The notes beneath the pieces are model-generated. The model was not told the origin of the DNA. It worked only from the letters and a program-made list of their open reading frames with translations, and ran no database searches. From Pavlovales sp. CCMP2436 (Eukaryota > Haptophyta > Pavlovophyceae > Pavlovales), in contig MU631400.1 in NCBI GenBank assembly GCA_026770615.1, forward strand, positions 168,559 to 181,003: 12,445 nucleotides of DNA, given 5' to 3'. Positions 6,921-12,445 of this stretch are shown here, one piece after another; the stretch's first letter is position 1; each line of letters starts with the position of its first letter. Both the position numbers and the translations under genes were made by a program.

Positions 6921-7528
6921 ATTTAATATTCGAGGTGTGATAAATGTTCGAGGTGCGAATTTGTACTTTAAGTGTCAATTTTGGGCGCCAGCGTTAAGTC
7001 TTGATCGTCCGATCGATCCTCGCCACGGATTAGGATCGTCCACTGTCGTGTATATCTGCAGCCTCAGCCTGCGGTGGGAAAGGTATCCGCCTGCCCTGGC
7101 GGTAGATTAGTTGTCTATTTTTCAACGCGTTGGTCCAGTGCGAGCCTTCCGGGGACGGATGTTTAACTATATGATGTAGTTACTTGCACATATATCATTA
7201 AATTAAATTATTTGTTTCAAATTTAATTGGGTCTCGAGTCTAGTCTTTGAGAGCGGTATCAATTGCCTTATCGCCTCCATGGCTGTGGTGGGCTTTTTCT
7301 TCTTTCTCTGGGGGCTCCGTTTACAGGGCAGCCCCCCGCCCTCTGGTCAACGGGTGCGAGCAGAGACGATCGTGCGCCTCTTTTTTTTAAACTACGACTT
7401 ACTTACTATAGAAAAGGGCAGCAGGCAGTGGGTTGCAGACATTCTGTCTCAGAAGTGGTCGACTCCGAGCGTGTAGGCGCGACGAAGTTCCATCACCCAG
7501 GCGGTATGTAGTCACCCAGGCGGCATAC
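6921..7528. other. Gene-free spacer, possible 3' flank of the retroelement fragment
   Basis: No gene is supported. The region contains AT-rich sequence at 7160-7230, a T8 run at 7381-7388 (A8 in the sense of the downstream minus-strand fragment, possibly a residual tail) and a short duplicated CACCCAGGCGG at 7494 and 7512. Confidence 0.4.
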
Positions 7529-8559
7529 TTAGGCGCCGATCCCAAACCATGTCTCCCTGCGGAGGTGGTACGCGCCCTCAGCCCACTCGTCGGGGTTGCC
7601 GTCGTCGTCAATGTCAGTGCGTGTGCCGCCACCGTTGCCGGTGCCGGTGCGCTCTAATCGCGCGCGCGCAATGATGACCTTGGCGTGCCCTCGAAGGACG
7701 CACATGCCGATCTCCTGTCTCATCTTCCACATGAGAGTGCTGCGCGCTTGCGTAGCGGAGGGGGCCCCATGCGAGCTTGGAGCGCTCTTGCGCCCATGCT
7801 GGTGAGGTCCCCGACGAAGGATTCCAGGTCGTCAGACCACTCGCCGAAGGCTCCAATCACGAGGGCGGTGAACGCGGGGCCGCCTGCAGTGCAGAGGGTC
7901 TGTGCGCGGGCCTGCATCGGGCCAGTCTGTCCGGGGATCGTGTGGAAGAAGTCGCGATCAATCTTGATGAGCTCCGCCATGCGTTCTACCGGAAGCGAGT
8001 CAGCTCGCCTGCCCACAGCACGCCCAGGGTAGTTGCCGTCGGTCTCCCTGTACCGAGTCCTGCAGAACGCCATGGTCTTGAGTTCAAGCAGTCGCGGGAC
8101 CGCCCGCCCACCCTTGTGGTCGTCCTCGGCGTAAAGGTCGACCTTCGGCCCGGGTCGCCGGCCTACCACACCAAAGAAGAGCCGGTACGCGGCCTGGTTG
8201 GAGGCGATTACCGAGGCAAAGATGTCTCCCACCTCGGTGCGCGCGTGCGCACCCATTCTCCTCGCAACCTCAGCCAGGAGGGCGAGGAGCGGATCGTGCC
8301 TGAGCTTGGAGATGTGGTCGCTGGTGACGCTCTGCCCGGTGGCCGCGACAATGTTGTTTCCGTGCACGTCGATGTCGCGGTTGAACAACCGCGCGCCGCG
8401 CGCGGCTAGGCCGACGCAGATGGGACTTGGGACGCCGAAGAAGCGTGCTGTGATCTCCACCCAGTCGCCGATGGTGCAGGCGCCGTAGCCAATCGGAAGC
8501 GCGGCCACCCAGGCAGAGCTGTTGCGGTCGATGCTCCTTTTTTGGTTCAGAATTCCGTT
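7529..8559 (-). pseudogene. C-terminal fragment of an algal retroelement protein, nuclease-like ELK motif
   Basis: The frame is open from just after a TGA at 8562-8560. It contains DRNSSAWVAALPIGYG, RFFGVPSP, KLRHDPLL, then VDLYAEDD and LLELKTMAFCRTRYRE, GRAVGRRADSLP, and VIGAFGEWSDDLESFV. From memory, this order (W.s.LP, RYG..P, RHD, ELK...TRY, aV.rRA, GAFGE.SdD) resembles the region after the reverse transcriptase in proteins common in algal genomes. The Asp...Glu-Leu-Lys spacing would fit a PD-(D/E)XK nuclease; that assignment is inference. The Cys/His cluster expected between RYG and RHD is degenerate (one Cys, two His). The frame ends in TGA near 7720, but a +1 frame carries on from about 7735 (MRQEIGMCVLRGHAKVIIAR) to TAA at 7529-7531 and fits the family's basic tail, so a frameshift is likely. 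No reverse transcriptase is present: the copy is 5'-truncated, as LINE-type copies usually are. Confidence 0.65.
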
Positions 8560-8560
8560 T

Positions 8561-8579
8561 CAGATTTTACCGGTGTCCG
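8561..8579 (+). repeat. 19-bp motif shared with the copia LTR end, copy 2
   Basis: Identical to 6328-6346. It lies 67 bases upstream of the LRRC23-like start codon, where a core promoter or 5' UTR would be expected, and coincides with the 5' truncation point of the minus-strand retroelement fragment. Confidence 0.75.
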
Positions 8580-8645
8580 CTCCGCAGCTCGCGAGGGGCC
8601 GCGCGAGCGCGACCAAGAGGGAGCGAGCCCTTCCTCGAACTCAAC

Positions 8646-10271
8646 ATGGCCGATTCCGCGGACGAGAGCGAAGAGGATTACGATGCCGGAGAGCTTGAGC
8701 CAACACGCTCGTTGGACGCCGACACGCTTGCCCAGGCCTTCAAGCACGTGAGCATTACGGGCAGCTCCGCTGCGCTCATCGCGCTCGACCTCTCCGGCCT
8801 GGGGCTCACAGCGTTGCCCGGAATCGGGCTCTGCATGCACGTCCGCTCCCTTGACTTGGCGCGCAACGCGCTCGACACTGACAGCCTGGGCGAGGTGGCA
8901 GCGCTCACTGGGCTGCTCGCACTGGACGTCTCGGAGAACGAGATCGGCAGCCTCGATACTGTACTCTCGCACCTTCGCGCGCTGCAGCGGCTGCGCGCGG
9001 ACAGCAACAAGCTGGCCGCTGCACCCGCGACTCTCGCGTCGGGCGTCGAATCGGTGCGCGCCGGCTCGCTTGCCACTGCCGTATCTACTGGCCCCGACAC
9101 CTACTAGAGAACAGCCCTTGCCGACGCAGCTGCCCGCCCGAGCAGGGGTATTGGTCTGTACGTGTCTATAAACGTCTCTCCCCGGAATGGTCTTCCAGGA
9201 CTCAGTTGTATACACACTGCAGCACTGGTGACCAAGTACCACCCCCAAGCACGGATACCGTCACCGCCTCTAACCCTCTCCCCCCTCCCTCCCACCCCAC
9301 CCACACACACGCGCAGTGTCTCTTCGAGCTCGTTCTCTCCAAAAACTCGATTAAGACGACGGAGGGACTCGAAGGTCTTCTGGCGCTGCGCATACTCAAG
9401 CTCGCTTTCAACCCGTACGTGTTTGTATCTTGTTCTTATGATTATAGAGCATGTGTTGCATTGCGATTTCAACCTCGCACGGAAGGCAACACTGACATTC
9501 CCCACAGGCACCGCAACAAGCGGTTTCTTTTTCAATAATAATCACCATGTTTAATACTTCATGGATAAACGCCCAGGCTGACTTCGATTGCCGAGTTGGC
9601 GGGGCTTCAGCAGCTCAAGTCGCTCGACCTCGCTTCGACTGCGTTCGAGAGCTTCGACGCGCTCAAGCCCTTGAAGGCGATGGGCGCGCTGCGCAGTCTC
9701 AACATCGCCGGAACACCCGCCGTGGAGGCGACGGAGGATTTCGGGCATAAGTTGCTGCTGCTCGTGCCGAAGCTCGAAGCGCTGGACGGGGAGGTGCTAG
9801 AGTGGGAGGCGAAAGAGAGCGCGCAGGTACGCTCTCTGTGCCTCCCTTCCGCCCTTTCCTAGCCATGGCGATGTGATTCCCTGAACCACATACGTCGCCG
9901 TCGGCCTACGGCCTAGCCCTCCTAGCCGGGCTGGCCTCCTAGCTAACCCCCCTCCCTCCTTCCACCCCCACATCCACCTGCTGTAGGCGTGGGAGGCGGA
10001 GAGGCTCGCGGCCGAGAGGGAGGCGGCGGAGGCGGAGGCGTTGGCACTCAAAGAGGCGGAGGAGGAGGCGGCCGCCACCGCGGCGGCCGAGGCGTTGGCA
10101 AAGGCGAAGGCAGAGGTGGCCGCGCTAGCGGAGGCGGCGGCGGCCGCCGCAGAGGTTGCCGCTGCCGAAGCCGCTGACGCCGAGGCGGCCGCTGCGGCTG
10201 CAGCCGACGAGGCGGCGGAGCAGGCGGAGGACGAGCCGGCCGAGAGTGAGGCCACCGCCGCCGAGGAGTGA
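8646..10271 (+). CDS. LRRC23-like leucine-rich repeat protein (radial-spoke type), 4 exons
   Basis: Exons 8646-9053, 9317-9414, 9577-9826 and 9987-10271 join in frame (phases 0, 2, 0) to give 346 residues, close to the 343 of human LRRC23. Donors are TCG|GTGCGC, CCC|GTACGT and CAG|GTACGC; acceptors are GCGCAG, CCCAG and TGTAG after long pyrimidine runs. The protein has an acidic N-terminus (residues 1-20), then leucine-rich repeats from about 44 to 245. Visible repeats include LIALDLSGLGLTAL, VRSLDLARNAL, LLALDVSENEIGSL, LQRLRADSNKL, LFELVLSKNSIKT, LRILKLAFNPLTSI, LKSLDLASTAFESF and LRSLNIAGTP. A cap-like segment follows (HKLLLLVPKLEALDG), then an Ala/Glu-rich helical tail (about 253-346). 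Acidic start, repeats, VPKLEALD cap and charged helix match the LRRC23 layout. LRRC23 is a radial spoke 3 head protein of motile cilia; that role here is inferred from family. Other ciliary LRR proteins remain possible. ATG context (CAACATGG) is good. Confidence 0.85.
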
Positions 10272-10825
10272 ACCGGACTCGTCGGGAAAGAGGACGCCTT
10301 GCGTGCCGTAGCAGATAATGATATTCGACAAACATTTGCCGGTCGCACGACATTGCGCATGCATATAGCTCATAGTCGGGCCTGTCAGACGCCAGCTTGA
10401 ATCCCCATCAACAGTATAATGTAATGCAAACACACATTGAACAGTTATTTAATAATCTTTTGAAGAATTTAAAAACCGGGGGGGTGAGCGTTCATATTTG
10501 CTGCCGGGAACCTGTGCGTGTGGGACTAATTATTAACTTTAAATAAGTAAGGCTATCGCGGCGCGCGGCGACTTCCTTGCGCGCGTGTCCGTGCTGAGCA
10601 TGATGGGCGCCGGCGCAAAACTTTCCGACTTTATCAACCCAAACATGCACTAGAGCGCGACGTGCCAGACCGTGGCTGTCTGCGCGTGGCTGCGACGACA
10701 AAGAAAAAGTGAGCTAGAGAACTCACATGAATCTGTTCACCAGCCCCGACCGGTAAATGTAGATTTTAAAAATGCTCCCTTCGTGCCAGCCGAGCTCTGG
10801 TCTCGAGCGCAGAGCAGCGAGCACA
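10272..10825. other. Intergenic region between the LRRC23-like and LsmAD genes
   Basis: It contains the presumed 3' UTR of the upstream gene, with a TGTAA at 10419-10423 (a polyadenylation signal in green algae; unproven here), an AT-rich patch at 10443-10472 and a possible exon remnant at 10552-10653. The last 100 bases are the 5' flank of the next gene; no TATA box stands out. Confidence 0.45.
10552..10653 (+). CDS. Possible orphan terminal exon or gene remnant
   Basis: Thirty-three codons and a TAG follow an acceptor-like ATAAGTAAG preceded by an AT-rich stretch with a TTAAC branch-point-like element. The peptide is not low-complexity and looks protein-like (ARGDFLARVSVLSMM, then KLSDFINPNMH at the end); its GC-rich codons contrast with the flank. 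No upstream exon with a matching donor was identified, and I do not recognise the family. It may be a relic of a gene broken by rearrangement, or chance. Confidence 0.3.
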   Translation, partial: AIAARGDFLARVSVLSMMGAGAKLSDFINPNMH

Positions 10826-12445
10826 ATGTCGGCCCCCGCTTTCAACAACTACGCATCGCAGGACGATTGCTGCGACGACTGGTTCAATGATGAGGACGGC
10901 ACCGCGCCCGGCGGCATGGGTGGCCAGGGCTACGACGACGGCTCGTGGGGAGTTGACGAGACGCTATACACGACGGCCATGGACACGAGCAAGTTCTCAA
11001 AGGAGCAGATCGCGCGCGCCGAGGAGATTGCGCAGCAGATCCAGCGCGACTCGGTGACGCGCAAGATACCCGGACGCGCGGGGCCGGGAGGCCGCGCGGC
11101 CTCTATGCTGGACCCCTCGGTCGCCTCGCTCGGCTCTGCCGACGACGCGCTCGAGCATCTCCGCCGCCAAAAGGTGCGTCCGAGTTGGGCTATGGCGAGG
11201 CCCCGTGCGACGTCCGTGCGCGGCGTGCTTGTCGGTTCCCTTACACGTTCGCTTGAAATGCTCGGCGCTCGCTGCCTCATGTGAGCAGGGCGGTGGATGG
11301 CGCATGGAGACGCTCCGCACCCCTCCTCTCACCCCGGCTCTGGCTCTTACCCTGGCTCCCTTGGCTCCTACTCTGTCTCTTACCCCCTGCACACCCCCCC
11401 CCTTCCCCCCTCCCCTCGTGCTCGTGTCTCTGCGGCCAGCAGCAACAGCAACAGCAGCAGCCACAGCAGCAGCAGGGCTATTACCAGCAGCAGCCGCCGC
11501 AGCAGCAGCAGTATGCGCAGCAGCCGCAGCAGTATGCGCCGCAGCAGCAGCAGCAGTACGCACAGCCCGCATACGGCCAGCAGCAGCAGCAGCAGCCCTA
11601 CGCCGCGCAGGGCCAGTACGGCCAAGCGCCGCCGCCGCAGCAGCAGCAGCAGCAGCCCTACGTGACCCCCGCCAACAAGCAGGTACGCAAGCGCTCGATT
11701 ACGCTCATTTTATTTAGAAATTAGAATACGTGCGCGCATACGTGCTATTGCGCCCGTAAATAAGCATAATGCAGACTGGAACTAATAGCTCATAATGCAA
11801 CCCATAGTTATGACTAAACACGAAACACTATTCTTAAGAAAAAATGAAAAACGGCCCCTACGCCCCCTACAGGGCTGCAAGTGGGGAGGCGTCAATAGAC
11901 CTATTATTAAAAAAACTGCAGGCCGAGCAGGAGATGATGCTCATAGCAATAATAAATCTACAAATATATATTCCAAAATACATATTTAAAAGAGATCATG
12001 CTCATAATAATAACAAATATACAAACATATATTTCAAAATATGTATTAAAAAGGCGGAGCAGGAGATCAAATGAAACACTATTATTTAAATATACAAATA
12101 TATATTCCAAAATACATGTAAAGAAGGAGGAGCAGGAGATCATGCTCATAGCAATAACTACATATAATACAAAATAAATGTTCAAAAGGCGGAGCAGGAG
12201 ATCATGCTGGTGCGCTGGTTGCAGCAAGAGATGCAGCGCGTCGTCGCGCTGATCGGCACGAACGGAGACCCCACACCCGCGCAGGTCCGTGCCCCTAGCC
12301 CTCGCCCTCGCCCTCATCTTGGCCCCTATCTTAGCTTTCACCTTAGCCCTCGCCGTGCGGCACTGCAAAGCCGCAGCACACACCCGTAATGTTATTATTA
12401 ACCAGAATAATATTATGCAGGTGACCCATCCCTCTTTGGCACTCC
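10826..12445 (+). CDS. Ataxin-2-like LsmAD protein with polyglutamine exon, partial at right edge
   Basis: Exons 10826-11173, 11440-11682 and 12189-12284 all end in phase 0, and a fourth begins at 12421 and leaves the window. Donors are AAG|GTGCGT, CAG|GTACGC and CAG|GTCCGT; acceptors are GGCCAG, CAAAAG and ATGCAG. Exon 1 (116 residues) has an acidic, Cys-Cys-containing start, a Gly-rich stretch, then WGVDETLYTTAMD and FSKEQIARAEEIAQQIQRDS. These match the LsmAD signature of ataxin-2 proteins (aromatic-Asp-E-LYTT..D followed by an acidic/basic AE.IA..I helix). Exon 2 is 81 residues of polyglutamine with Tyr/Pro/Gly interruptions, a prion-like segment; exon 3 is an amphipathic helix (MLVRWLQQEMQRVVALI). 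Ataxin-2 relatives act in RNA granules and bind poly(A)-binding protein, but no Lsm domain or PAM2 motif is visible; a PAM2 could lie beyond the edge. An in-frame ATG at 10772 is an alternative start. Splicing from exon 2 to exon 3 is uncertain because intron 2 contains several competing acceptors. Confidence 0.7.
11440..11682 (+). repeat. CAG/CAA-rich coding repeat
   Basis: An interrupted CAG tract spans exon 2 and encodes Gln runs of 3 to 7 broken by Pro, Tyr-Ala and Gly. CAA interruptions occur only at the 5' end. The acceptor CCAG abuts the first CAG, so slippage here could shift the splice site by multiples of three without changing frame. Confidence 0.9.
11922..12188 (+). repeat. Four tandem copies of an AT-rich unit carrying the exon 3 splice acceptor
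   Basis: Units start at 11922, 11993, 12054 and 12127, with the real exon 3 start at 12189 as a fifth copy; periods are 71, 61, 73 and 62 bases. Each begins right after an AG and repeats the first bases of exon 3 (GCGGAGCAGGAGATCATGCT or a variant). Most then carry an AT-rich tail (AATATATATTCCAAAATACAT-like) ending in another A-rich AG. Only the last copy leads into an open GC-rich exon; copies 3 and 4 soon meet stops if used. Confidence 0.85.

Noticed and set aside
7777..8409. 210-codon plus-strand frame
   Set aside because: It is antisense to the retroelement C-terminal fragment, whose minus-strand motifs are family-like.
9797..10360. Ser/Ala-rich minus-strand frame of 187 codons
   Set aside because: It is the complement of the Ala/Glu-rich helical exon of the LRRC23-like gene; its composition follows from that.
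11205..11717. Long Ala- and Ser-rich frames over the CAG repeat
   Set aside because: They are the other two frames of the CAG repeat (Ala and Ser codons); only the Gln frame joins exon 1 and exon 3 in phase.

Overview
The window looks like nuclear DNA of a GC-rich, intron-bearing, probably flagellated microbial eukaryote, most likely a unicellular alga. The evidence is spliced genes with GT-AG introns, very pyrimidine-rich 3' splice sites, GC-rich exons beside AT-rich spacers, several eukaryotic transposon families, and an LRRC23-like (radial-spoke) gene that implies motile cilia. I cannot assign the lineage from sequence alone; haptophyte, stramenopile and prasinophyte are all possible. No bacterial operon, CRISPR array, tRNA or rRNA was seen.

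Layout. 1-406 (-): one open exon of a Pro/Glu/Ser/Thr/Ala-rich protein running off the left edge. 911-2364 (-): a five-exon gene for an unrecognised cysteine-rich, signal-anchored protein; its introns carry long A, T and AG runs and one exon needs a 1-nt frame correction. 2564-2735: a 172-bp MITE with 27-bp inverted ends and a TA target duplication. 2828-4644: a nested transposon block with two TIR-like copies at each end, enclosing a decayed CENP-B/Tc5-type transposase gene (-). 4645-5369: no gene. 5370-5540: a short-period array centred on CGGATCCG. 5542-5889 (+): the 3' end of a Ty1/copia pol (RNase H), followed by a probable 3' LTR (5902-6329). 6451-6640: a diverged direct repeat. 6771-6920: a second, highly foldable MITE. 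7529-8559 (-): a 5'-truncated, frameshifted C-terminal fragment of a retroelement protein with an ELK motif suggestive of a PD-(D/E)XK nuclease.

The right third carries host genes. 8646-10271 (+) is a complete four-exon LRRC23-like leucine-rich repeat gene predicted at 346 residues. 10826 to the right edge (+) is an ataxin-2-like gene with an LsmAD segment and a polyglutamine exon. Its AT-rich second intron holds four tandem degenerate copies of the 3' splice site plus the first bases of the next exon. This is the most unusual structure in the window and may be a record of intron growth by tandem duplication.

The host genes show no functional link to each other. The middle 6 kb is a graveyard of nested, truncated elements. 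A 19-bp exact match with flanking similarity (6328-6346 and 8561-8579) joins the copia LTR end to the LRRC23 5' flank and brackets about 2.2 kb that may have been inserted or rearranged.
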